DNA from: an uncultured Balneola sp.
GTDB lineage: Bacteria > Bacteroidota > Rhodothermia > Balneolales > Balneolaceae
Length of the DNA stretch: 64,000 nucleotides
Direction: 5' to 3'
Assembly (NCBI GenBank): GCA_913058495.1
Contig: CAJXQC010000009.1
Span: forward strand, 52,797-116,796
The position numbers and the translations under genes are program-made. Shown one piece after another: positions 34,531 through 42,062 of the stretch (the first letter of the stretch is position 1; each line of letters begins with the position of its first letter). Below the pieces are notes generated by a model. The model had not been told where the DNA came from. It did no database searches and was given only the letters and a program-made list of their open reading frames with translations.

Positions 34531-35268
34531 ATGTCATTTGTAATAACACTTCATGTAAGAGAAGGCATTGTACTTGCTTCAGATAGCAGGTTGACTCTTA
34601 ATACAACTAATAAGCAAGATGAGAATACTACTGTGAATGTTGCAGTTGCATCAACCGATTCAAATTACAAGACTTTTTTAGCATACGATAAGATCGGTAT
34701 TTCAACATTTGGAAACGCTGACATAAATGGAACTCCTCTTGCTGGATATATCGAAACTTTTATTAAGGAGAGTGAGAATGAAGATAATAATGACATAGAG
34801 GGTTTCTGTACCAGATTACTAAACTACTTTCGGGAAATTGATGATAAAATTAATACTGGATTTCATGTAGCTGGATACCAAAGTGTAGAAGGTGAAGTGA
34901 AACAGAAAGTTTTTAGAGTGTTTATTAATCAAAATAGAGTACAGGAAATTAATACTCAGAGTAACGAAGGGAAGCCTGTTCAAGGTGCTACTTGGGATGG
35001 TGAATCAGATATTTTAACAAGATTAATTCAACCAGTATTTATCAAAGTCAACAATAACAATTATCAAGCATTGCCTCATTTCAGTATTCCTTGGCAGTTT
35101 TTTACTTTACAAGACGCTGTAGATTTTTCGGTATTTGCCGTTCGATCAACTATTGAGGCTATTAAATTTTTCCCTCGTGCAAAAACTATTGGCGGTCCTA
35201 TTGATGTATTAGTAATCAAACCAAACGAAGCCAAATGGATTTCTCGAAAAGAATTAAAAATAAATTAG
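34531..35268 (+). CDS. Proteasome-fold Ntn-hydrolase-like protein (cassette 1)
   Basis: A 245-residue cytoplasmic protein with no signal peptide. Its start, SFVITLHVREGIVLASDSRL after Met removal, aligns with proteasome/HslV beta subunits: a possible N-terminal nucleophile at Ser1 (Thr in the proteasome), then Asp17 and Arg19 at exactly the catalytic spacing of the VLASDSR motif. Lys46 in NYKTFLAYDKIGISTFGNAD lies where proteasomes have Lys33, with an insertion of about 13 residues. The C-terminus TIGGPIDVLVIK resembles the late strand of the fold. Function is unknown; activity with Ser1 is an inference. It is the only gene of cassette 1 and is unlike its neighbours. Confidence 0.62.
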   Translation: MSFVITLHVREGIVLASDSRLTLNTTNKQDENTTVNVAVASTDSNYKTFLAYDKIGISTFGNADINGTPLAGYIETFIKESENEDNNDIEGFCTRLLNYFREIDDKINTGFHVAGYQSVEGEVKQKVFRVFINQNRVQEINTQSNEGKPVQGATWDGESDILTRLIQPVFIKVNNNNYQALPHFSIPWQFFTLQDAVDFSVFAVRSTIEAIKFFPRAKTIGGPIDVLVIKPNEAKWISRKELKIN

Positions 35269-35270
35269 AA

Positions 35271-35360
35271 AGCTAACAAGCGTTTCAAACGGACTCGATT
35301 AGGGTTCGAAACTTTAATAATTAAAACCAGACTCGCCGCTTAAACGCCGGGTCGTTAGGC
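35271..35360 (+). other. attC-like integron recombination site
   Basis: A 90-base imperfect palindrome bounded by AGCTAAC (35271-35277) and GTTAGGC (35354-35360, the GTTRRRY consensus). Inner arms GCGTTTCAAACGGACTC and GACTCGCCGCTTAAACGC are complementary with the small bulges typical of attC. The site lies two bases after one stop and 18 bases before the next ATG, the normal cassette layout. No integrase gene is in the window. Confidence 0.72.
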
Positions 35361-35378
35361 GAAACAGCTTATACTTCT

Positions 35379-35951
35379 ATGCATATCTTCACACCGAAAC
35401 ATGGCTGGGCTAATAAATATATCTGGTTGGATGTAGAGGAATACGAGTATAATGACCGGATATTTTCTGACCATGTCAAAAGTGGAACTATAGTCTTTAA
35501 AAAATCAACTGGTACAACAGAAGCTGATGTTCTTGGAAGTACAACCTCACTTCAATTCTTTTCAGAAAACTTTGTTCAGGTTTTAGAAACAAATTGTGCT
35601 GATCAATTTTTGAAATATCAGATTAAAACAACTCCGGACTTCAAAAAAAAATACTATTACATTGAACCAAAGTTTATTGTACCAACTATACGCTGTGAAA
35701 GTAGTTTAGAGAAACCAGATTTAAAGGTCTACTGTCGACAAAATGGAATTGACCCTTCTAATCTTCTCATTATTTCTGATGAACTTTGGTATTCGTATGC
35801 AGATGTTTCAACAGTAAAGGATCATCAACTTTTTAAACCAGAAGGTTCTGATCATTTTTTTATAGATAATAAAATTAAACAAGCTTTGGAAGAAATTGAT
35901 CTCAAGAATTTAAAATTCAAACTAAACCAACGTATCAAAAAGTTCGCCTAA
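35379..35951 (+). CDS. Uncharacterised cassette 2 protein, weakly Imm11/DUF1629-like
   Basis: A 190-residue soluble protein. I do not recognise it with confidence. The block TEADVLGSTTSLQFFSENFV followed by QVLETN resembles the 'D.L......lvSe.f..vLe' pattern of the Imm11 (DUF1629) immunity-protein family, seen in contact-dependent toxin loci and in cassettes. The rest (EPKFIVPTIRCESSLEKPDL; LLIISDELWYSYADV) is mixed alpha/beta. The gene starts 18 bases after an attC-type core and its stop TAA lies inside GCCTAAC, the expected inverse core of its own attC. It is probably an acquired gene. Confidence 0.5.
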   Translation: MHIFTPKHGWANKYIWLDVEEYEYNDRIFSDHVKSGTIVFKKSTGTTEADVLGSTTSLQFFSENFVQVLETNCADQFLKYQIKTTPDFKKKYYYIEPKFIVPTIRCESSLEKPDLKVYCRQNGIDPSNLLIISDELWYSYADVSTVKDHQLFKPEGSDHFFIDNKIKQALEEIDLKNLKFKLNQRIKKFA

Positions 35952-35952
35952 C
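35946..35952 (+). other. Predicted inverse core of cassette 2 attC
   Basis: GCCTAAC is the exact reverse complement of GTTAGGC at 35354-35360, where cassette 2 begins. This fulfils the cassette rule a second time. The distal half of this attC (a GTTRRRY core with a complementary arm) is not clear: only GTTATGC at 36087-36093 is near consensus, so the site may be eroded. Confidence 0.45.
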
Positions 35953-36366
35953 CCAAGATCTTTTAAGTCTTTAGCGATAGCGGTGACTTAAAAGTACTAG
36001 CTCAGGAAGTCTCCTGACTTCCGTTACAACCTCTTAGTTTTATCTCAATCCCGTAGCGGGATGATCCTAAAGGAAATTTATAGCATGTTATGCGAGCCTA
36101 AAGGCTCTTCTTGTGTAATTCTCAATTTGGATGGAGACTTACGCAATTAGGACGTTTAACCTCGTTCCGTAGCTCTGCTTCGGAATGCTAAGCAGGAGCT
36201 CCTGCTCCGAATACTCTTTTAAAGGCTAATCTATAACTACATTACTATTTATCAGGATTAAAGAAGACGTACTGGATACGCAGGATTCATAGATGCATAC
36301 TAGCAGTTAGTAAGTAAGTAATTTATTCTTATTCATATAAAAATTAAAAGAGTTAACTGATCTTCT
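35953..36366. other. Noncoding stretch with many short hairpins
   Basis: No gene. Perfect or near-perfect hairpins are CTTTTAAGTC/GACTTAAAAG (35960-35994), GGAAGTC/GACTTCC (36005-36022), ATCCCG/CGGGAT (36048-36062) and GAGCC/GGCTC (36094-36107), followed by a family E repeat at 36155-36210. The remaining 150 bases are AT-rich and should hold the promoter of the propeller lipoprotein gene. Confidence 0.65.
36155..36210 (+). repeat. Intergenic repeat, family E, copy 1
   Basis: TTTAACCTCGTTCCGTAGCT at the left, then CTGCTTCGGAATGCT and the palindrome-like CAGGAGCTCCTG, ending CTCCGA. A second copy with about 10 changes lies at 39400-39454. GGAGCTCC forms its centre. Confidence 0.75.
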
Positions 36367-37407
36367 ATGAGAAGTAAATTATTAGTGTTGGGATTTCTCA
36401 TTCTTAATTCCTGTATCGATTCATCACAAAACCGCACATCTTTCTTCGATACTGAGATCAATTACAAAGAAGTATCCACAGAACAGACTTTTATTTTCGA
36501 TAACATTTACCGACCACAAGTAATAAAAGTGATCGGGGATAAATTATTGATGTCAGATAATGGAGGCGAATCAGCTTTTCATGTTTTAGAAATTCATCCT
36601 GATAACTCAATTACTTATTTGAAAGGAATTGGAAGAACGGGACGAGGTCTAGGCGAATTTACACGTCTAATGGATTTTATTGATGCAGACTCGATCATTT
36701 ACGTCTATGATGGTGCACAGTTAAAGTTAGTGGGCTATGATCTTGATCTGAATACTTTACCTGATGAAGAAATTAGCCTGAATACCTTAGGAATGGCTAG
36801 TTCATTCTATTCTTTAACTCCGGATAAGTTCTTAGCAGTTGGACTGTTTTTTGATGATCGGTTTCAAACTTATGATTCGGCAGGAGAGATTTCAGGTCAG
36901 TTTGGAGAAATCATTCCCATAAATGAGAGTTTTACCAAAAGAGATAACGTACTTGCATGGCGATCATTTGGAGCGGTTGATCCGGCAGGAGATCTAGTGT
37001 ATTTGTTTTCAGCCAATGCTAATCGAATTGAAATGTATAGTTCAGAAGGAGAACTCTTAAAAACTATAAAGGGAAAAGAAAATCCGATTCCTGAAATGGA
37101 TTTAAATGAATCCGGTTGGCCGGTCGATAACGGAGGAGTTATGGCTTACGAAGGCTTAGATAGTGACAATAAATATTTGTATGGCTTTTATTCCGGAATG
37201 AAGCGTTCATCTTTTAAGGAAGGAGGCGGAGATCTATTTGAGCAAATGAGTTTAAACAAGATTCACAAATTAGACTGGGATCTAAATTTGGTTGAGGCTT
37301 TTGAATTAGATCACGTACCCACAAATTTTGTAGTTGATGGTAATGGAGGTGTATATACCTTATCCCCAACAGAAGAAGGAACGGTCATTCGCTATGTTGA
37401 AATTTAG
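36367..37407 (+). CDS. 6-bladed beta-propeller lipoprotein (BF3164/NHL-like)
   Basis: This 346-residue exported protein has a lipoprotein signal, VLGFLILNSC|IDSSQ. The mature part has repeated four-strand motifs such as VIKVIGDKLLMSDNGGESAF, IIYVYDGAQLKLVGYDLDLN, GDLVYLFSANANRIEMYSS and GGVYTLSPTEEGTVIRYVEI, plus the tell-tale GIGRTGRGLGEFTRLMDF. These match the 6-bladed propeller lipoproteins common in Bacteroidota. Their role is unknown; ligand binding at the surface is usual. It appears monocistronic. Confidence 0.78.
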   Translation: MRSKLLVLGFLILNSCIDSSQNRTSFFDTEINYKEVSTEQTFIFDNIYRPQVIKVIGDKLLMSDNGGESAFHVLEIHPDNSITYLKGIGRTGRGLGEFTRLMDFIDADSIIYVYDGAQLKLVGYDLDLNTLPDEEISLNTLGMASSFYSLTPDKFLAVGLFFDDRFQTYDSAGEISGQFGEIIPINESFTKRDNVLAWRSFGAVDPAGDLVYLFSANANRIEMYSSEGELLKTIKGKENPIPEMDLNESGWPVDNGGVMAYEGLDSDNKYLYGFYSGMKRSSFKEGGGDLFEQMSLNKIHKLDWDLNLVEAFELDHVPTNFVVDGNGGVYTLSPTEEGTVIRYVEI

Positions 37408-37640
37408 CTCCTGCTCCAAATAATCAGGTTAAAATTCTATCTCAATCCGCTTTTGTCCCAAGATTGCAAAGGATTTACAAATGAGCAGGATTGAAAATTA
37501 GCTGAGAAATAATTCTGCTAATCATATAATCCCACAAGAATCTTGGTTCAATGAATTGAAAGAATTACATATCTGCTCCGAAACTCAATCCACTTCCTTT
37601 CGTAGTCAGCTCCAAATCTAAATAAATCAATATTTACCTA

Positions 37641-38348
37641 GTGAGCGAATCTCGTCTAAGCCGACCCAAACAAATCTCCCTTTTCATATTTACCATCATT
37701 TTTGGTTTTGCCCTGTTTGTCATTCCGGATGTGTTCTTTGGGGTTACCAAGATCAATGGAGGGAAGATCGGGATCAATCTTCTGTTCATGGCATTGTTTC
37801 AGGTGATCACTGTTTCGTTGTTCATCAAATTCTCGTTAAAGAAAACAGGGAAGAGCTTTAAAGATATCGGCTGGGATTTCTCCAAGTGGAAAAAGGATTC
37901 CATACTTGGGTTAGTAGTAGGATTAAGCTGGTTAGTATTGCAATTCTTATGGATCATCCCGGCAACCGGTGGAGCAGATCGATCGGATGTAACTCACATG
38001 ATTTCCATGATGGACGGAACCATTATTGGATTGATCTCATACATCGCACTGGGAGTAATTGGCGGAGGTATTACCGAAGAGATCTATAACAGAGGATATT
38101 TCATCACCGAAATGAAAAGCATGTTCCAAAATCCTAAAACCGGACTTTGGATTGCTTCCATTGTTTCTATTCTATTTTTTTGCTTGGGACATCTCCCGGC
38201 CGACGCACTCGGTTGGCTTGATATCTTAGTTCCAACGATTGCATACACTATTCTTTTTGTAGCTACAGGCAGATTAACAGCTTCTATTGTCGCTCATGGA
38301 GTGTATAATATGACAGCGATCTTGATGGTTTATTTTATGTATTTCTAA
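37641..38348 (+). CDS. CPBP family intramembrane metalloprotease
   Basis: A 235-residue membrane protein with about six helices. The CPBP/Abi signatures are present: GGGITEEIYNRGYFITEM (EExxxR), FFCLGHLPADALGW (FxxxH) and ATGRLTASIVAHGVYNMTA (HxxxN). These residues form a metal-dependent active site in Rce1-type CAAX proteases; bacterial members have roles in protein processing or bacteriocin immunity. The start is GTG; no upstream ATG is better. Confidence 0.83.
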   Translation: MSESRLSRPKQISLFIFTIIFGFALFVIPDVFFGVTKINGGKIGINLLFMALFQVITVSLFIKFSLKKTGKSFKDIGWDFSKWKKDSILGLVVGLSWLVLQFLWIIPATGGADRSDVTHMISMMDGTIIGLISYIALGVIGGGITEEIYNRGYFITEMKSMFQNPKTGLWIASIVSILFFCLGHLPADALGWLDILVPTIAYTILFVATGRLTASIVAHGVYNMTAILMVYFMYF

Positions 38349-38403
38349 AGCCTTTTAACAGATTTAAACTAATTCCGATCTTTTCAAGCTGTATCTTTCT
38401 GTT

Positions 38404-38778
38404 GTGAAAAATTTAGCAAAAATATTCTTTCTGGCCGTTCTGGTTGCATTACCATCTCTGGTACAATCGGACTTTACAGCTTCTAAAGCAGATCAATATA
38501 AGCCTGTTCAAATAGCGACAGCCACTTCCAATACCGGAGTTCCTGCGAATGGAATTTACGATCCATTTTTGCTTTTTAGTGCAGAGGCTAATTTTTCTTT
38601 TTCAGTTAGAATTCCACAGCCGGAAGTTTCGGAGAAATTACAGGACCGATTTTCAAAAGAAGCCCAAAACAGGACTTCCCATCCAAATAACACCGAGTCA
38701 TTCATAGTTTCCACTAGTCAGATTGATGTCGGTTTATCCGTTAAAAAACTGATTTATCCTTTCCATTCCTTTTTGTAG
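38404..38778 (+). CDS. Small exported protein of unknown function
   Basis: A 124-residue protein with a signal peptide (NLAKIFFLAVLVALPSLVQS|D), GTG start. The mature part is short, rich in Ser, Pro and Phe, and lacks any domain I can identify (IYDPFLLFSAEANFSFSVRI). It may be periplasmic. The reading frame and hydrophobic N-terminus support a real gene, but no family support is available. Confidence 0.5.
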   Translation: MKNLAKIFFLAVLVALPSLVQSDFTASKADQYKPVQIATATSNTGVPANGIYDPFLLFSAEANFSFSVRIPQPEVSEKLQDRFSKEAQNRTSHPNNTESFIVSTSQIDVGLSVKKLIYPFHSFL

Positions 38779-38887
38779 AAGAGTGACAACCTGAACACAT
38801 CGTTCAACCAAACTTTTTTAATTAATACCGATGAATCCAAAAGATTAGTGTGTCGGTATGTCACTATTATCTATAATTATATCAAAT

Positions 38888-39364
38888 ATGAAATTCGATT
38901 TAAGTTCATTAATTATAACAGTAATCGCACTGTTAGCATTTGTTATTCCTGTAAGTATCGATCAAATAAATAAAAGAAAAGCAGCAAAGACTTTAAAAGA
39001 GTTAAGGTCATATGCTTTCAAACAGAAGCTAAACATTGACAAATCTGAGGTTTTTCAACAGGAATACGCTCTTGGTTTAGATACCAAACTAAAAACATTG
39101 ATCTATATCAAAAATGACAAGACCAATTTTGTTGAAGATTCTTATGATTTAACCCAGTGTACAAAATGCAGATTGTATATACATGAAGTTGAAGAGGAGA
39201 CTTCAGAATACAAGTACACAGCCTATTTAAGGCTTCAATTTCCATATGCGAATACAAAACCTGTAGATCTGGAAATTTATAAGATGAAGAAGAATTTAGC
39301 CTATACAGAAGAGGAAACGATGGCCAAAAGAATGATAAAATCTATCAATTCAATAATAATTTAG
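38888..39364 (+). CDS. Single-pass membrane protein of unknown function
   Basis: A 158-residue protein: MKFDLSSLIITVIALLAFVI gives one N-terminal membrane helix, followed by a basic stretch (DQINKRKAAKTLKELR) and a soluble domain of alternating strands and helices with two cysteines (TQCTKCRLYI). An in-frame ATG at 38858 would add ten residues. No family is recognised. A strong terminator follows directly after its stop. Confidence 0.55.
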   Translation: MKFDLSSLIITVIALLAFVIPVSIDQINKRKAAKTLKELRSYAFKQKLNIDKSEVFQQEYALGLDTKLKTLIYIKNDKTNFVEDSYDLTQCTKCRLYIHEVEEETSEYKYTAYLRLQFPYANTKPVDLEIYKMKKNLAYTEEETMAKRMIKSINSIII

Positions 39365-39373
39365 AACGAAATA

Positions 39374-39402
39374 GGGACGATAATTATGTTATCGTCCCTT
39401 TT
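39374..39402 (+). terminator. Rho-independent terminator
   Basis: GGGACGATAA (39374-39383) pairs perfectly with TTATCGTCCC (39389-39398) over a five-base loop and is followed by TTTT. It lies ten bases after the small membrane protein gene and next to repeat family E copy 2. Confidence 0.85.
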
Positions 39403-39454
39403 AACCTCGTTCCGTACCTCTGGTCCGGAATGCCTGTTAGGAGCTCCTGCTCCG
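39400..39454 (+). repeat. Intergenic repeat, family E, copy 2
   Basis: TTTAACCTCGTTCCGTACCT, then CTGGTCCGGAATGCC and TAGGAGCTCCTGCTCCGA, matching copy 1 at 36155-36210. The same orientation is kept. The stretch up to the hydroxyproline operon (39455-39563) has no further feature that I see. Confidence 0.75.
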
Positions 39455-39563
39455 ATTACCCATCCGCCAATAATTCTAAGGTCGGATTTTAAATGATATC
39501 ACACTTTAGCCATTCAATTAATTCTGTTACATTCATCTAAATTCAAACCGAATGTAATTATTG

Positions 39564-40484
39564 ATGACTATTAATTGGAACGGAGTTTATCCTGCAGTAA
39601 CAACTCCTTTTTTTGAAAACGAAGAACTTGATCTCAAAACCTTTCAACACAATATCGAAGCCCAGATCAATGCGGGAGTAGATGGAATTATCATTGGTGG
39701 TTCGTTGGGAGAATCCAGTACGCTAACGCACGATGAACGAATAGAACTTCTTAAAGCCAGTATTGAGCAATCAAAAGGGAGGGTTCCGACATTAGTTAAC
39801 ATTGCGGAGGGATCAACGAGAACAGCTATCGAATTGGCTTTGCGATCCGAGAAAGAAGGAGCAGACGGATTGATGGTTCTGCCGCCGATGATGTATAAAC
39901 CAACGGATGAAGAAACGGTTGCTCATTTTGTAGCTGTGGCTGAAAGTACTTCACTTCCGATCCTGCTTTACAACAACCCGGTGGATTATAAGATCGAGAT
40001 CACCATGGATATGTTTGAGAAGTTCTTGCCCTACAAAAACATTCAAGCAGTTAAAGAAAGCACGCGAGATATTTCCAACGTAACCCGATTAAAAAATCGA
40101 TTCGGTGATCGCTTCAAGATCCTTTGCGGCGTGGATACGCTGGCAATGGAAGAATTATTGATGGGAGCCGATGGCTGGGTTGCAGGGCTGGTGGATGCGT
40201 TCCCTGCCGAAACCGTTGCTATTTACAGATTAGTAAAGGCGGGCAGAATAGATGAAGCTTTAGATATCTACCGATGGTTTTTGCCGATCCTGGAATTGGA
40301 TATCAATCCACAACTGGTACAGAATATCAAATTAGCTCAGGTTTATACCGAGTTGGGAACTGAACATGTAAGAGCTCCAAGAAAGAAGCTCATCGGTGAC
40401 GAGCGCAAACGAGTCATTGGAATTATAGAAGAAGGGATTAAAGATCGCCCTGATCTTCCTGACTATTTAAGCATAGAGGTATAA
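39564..40484 (+). CDS. DapA-family lyase, probably hydroxyproline pathway 1-pyrroline-4-hydroxy-2-carboxylate deaminase
   Basis: A 306-residue DHDPS/NAL aldolase-type TIM barrel. The Schiff-base lysine is in IQAVKESTRDIS, the general-base Tyr in LLYNNPVDYK, and the substrate-carboxylate loop GGSLGESSTLTHDER is intact. Its neighbours (dehydrogenase, proline racemase-type epimerase, FAD amino acid oxidase) show that it is not dapA but the deaminase that opens the 4-hydroxyproline ring product (LhpC/HypD type). The ATG at 39564 follows a TTG by three bases. It is the first gene of the operon. Confidence 0.8.
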   Translation: MTINWNGVYPAVTTPFFENEELDLKTFQHNIEAQINAGVDGIIIGGSLGESSTLTHDERIELLKASIEQSKGRVPTLVNIAEGSTRTAIELALRSEKEGADGLMVLPPMMYKPTDEETVAHFVAVAESTSLPILLYNNPVDYKIEITMDMFEKFLPYKNIQAVKESTRDISNVTRLKNRFGDRFKILCGVDTLAMEELLMGADGWVAGLVDAFPAETVAIYRLVKAGRIDEALDIYRWFLPILELDINPQLVQNIKLAQVYTELGTEHVRAPRKKLIGDERKRVIGIIEEGIKDRPDLPDYLSIEV

Positions 40485-42062
40485 ATGATTACCGGAAAGA
40501 ATATTATCGGAAATTCACTTTCAGCAAAAGGAAGCAAGAGTTACAAAACCTTTAACCCAATAAAGAACGAGGAAAATCCTCAGGAGTTTTGGGAAGCCAG
40601 TTCTGAAGAAATTGATCGAGCGGTTGAATTGGCAAGCTCGGCTTTTGAAGAGTACAGAAATGCCTCCGGGAAAGATAAAGCGGAATTTCTCAGGGCGATC
40701 ACCAAAGAGATATCAGCTTTAGGTGATGATCTTGTTCAAATGTATTGCATGGAATCCGGTTTGCCACAAGGTCGGGCAGAAGGGGAACGAGGTCGAACTA
40801 TAAATCAACTCCTGGCTTTTGCGGATCTGGTTGAAGAAGGATCGTGGGTGGAAGCAAGTATTGATACGGCAATTCCTGACCGAACTCCGCTACCTAAATC
40901 AGATATTCGAAAAATGAATATTCCGCTCGGACCGGTGGTCGTTTTCGGATCAAGTAATTTTCCATTCGCATTTTCTACAGCCGGCGGAGATACCGCTTCA
41001 GCATTGGCGGCCGGTTGTCCGGTGATAGTGAAAGCTCATCCGATGCATTCAGGAACAAGTGAAATGGTGGCATCGGCAATTATAAAAGCTGCGAACAAAG
41101 CAGGAATGCCGGAAGGAGTATTCTCAAACTTGAACAGCAGCGGAATTGAAGTTGGTCAACTATTAGTATCTCATCCTAAAATAAAAGCCGTGGGGTTTAC
41201 CGGAAGTATAAAAGGTGGTCGAGCACTGTTTGATCTGGCAGCAAAACGAGAAGAACCGATTCCCGTTTTTGCAGAAATGGGAAGTATTAATCCGGTAGTT
41301 ATCCTGCCATCTGCTTTAAAAGAGAAATCAGATGAATGGGCGACTCAGTATGCGGGCTCTATCAATTTGGGAGTAGGACAGTTTTGTACGAATCCCGGGC
41401 TAATTCTGGGAATAGAAAGCAATGAGTTAAGCGACTTTACCCAAAAACTTGGTTCACAATTAACTTCTCTTGATCAGGGAAGCATGCTTCATCCGAATAT
41501 TCATTCTTCGTATCAAAAAGGAAGTGACCAGATCTCAGATCAAGATGAAGTTCTGGTTGTTGCTGAAAATGATGGAGACTCAAAACCTAATTTTGCTGAT
41601 CAGAAGCTGGTTTCGGTAAAGGGAAGTTCTTTTCTGAAAAACAAAAATCTACACAGAGAAATATTCGGGCCTTTTTCTATGATCGTGCAATGCAAAGATG
41701 AATCTGAATTATTAGATATCATCAAGAACCTGGAAGGACAACTAACCGGAACCGTATTAGGAAGCGATAAAGAGGTCAAAGATTATTCAAGCATTATTGA
41801 TGCGTTACAAAACAGAGTAGGGCGAATCATTTTTAACGGTGTGCCTACAGGTGTGGAAGTTTGTCCTTCGATGATGCACGGCGGACCTTATCCGGCTTCC
41901 AGCGACAGCAGATATACGGCAGTTGGTACACATGCGATAGCTCGATGGGTGCGACCTTTTGCTTATCAGGACTGGCCGAATGAGTCATTACCACCCGAAC
42001 TTCAGGATGGGAATCCATTGGGGATCGAACGATTGGTTAACGGAAAAGCGTCAAGAAAATGA
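40485..42062 (+). CDS. Aldehyde dehydrogenase, probably 2,5-dioxovalerate (alpha-ketoglutaric semialdehyde) dehydrogenase
   Basis: A 525-residue ALDH-superfamily enzyme that would oxidise alpha-ketoglutaric semialdehyde to 2-oxoglutarate. The fold landmarks are VVFGSSNFPFAFSTAGGDTA, CPVIVKAHPMHSGTSE, VGFTGSIKGGRALFDLAAKR, the catalytic Glu in PVFAEMGSINPVV, and the catalytic Cys in NLGVGQFCTNPGLIL. The 'AEMGSINP' and 'GQFCTNPG' forms are typical of the KGSADH subclass. It directly follows the DapA-like gene and overlaps the epimerase by four bases (ATGA). Confidence 0.87.
   Translation: MITGKNIIGNSLSAKGSKSYKTFNPIKNEENPQEFWEASSEEIDRAVELASSAFEEYRNASGKDKAEFLRAITKEISALGDDLVQMYCMESGLPQGRAEGERGRTINQLLAFADLVEEGSWVEASIDTAIPDRTPLPKSDIRKMNIPLGPVVVFGSSNFPFAFSTAGGDTASALAAGCPVIVKAHPMHSGTSEMVASAIIKAANKAGMPEGVFSNLNSSGIEVGQLLVSHPKIKAVGFTGSIKGGRALFDLAAKREEPIPVFAEMGSINPVVILPSALKEKSDEWATQYAGSINLGVGQFCTNPGLILGIESNELSDFTQKLGSQLTSLDQGSMLHPNIHSSYQKGSDQISDQDEVLVVAENDGDSKPNFADQKLVSVKGSSFLKNKNLHREIFGPFSMIVQCKDESELLDIIKNLEGQLTGTVLGSDKEVKDYSSIIDALQNRVGRIIFNGVPTGVEVCPSMMHGGPYPASSDSRYTAVGTHAIARWVRPFAYQDWPNESLPPELQDGNPLGIERLVNGKASRK

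Noticed and set aside
36087..36093. GTTATGC as the distal core of the cassette 2 attC
   Set aside because: It departs from GTTRRRY and the arms needed for an attC hairpin with 35946 are not complementary, so I only mention it as a possibility.
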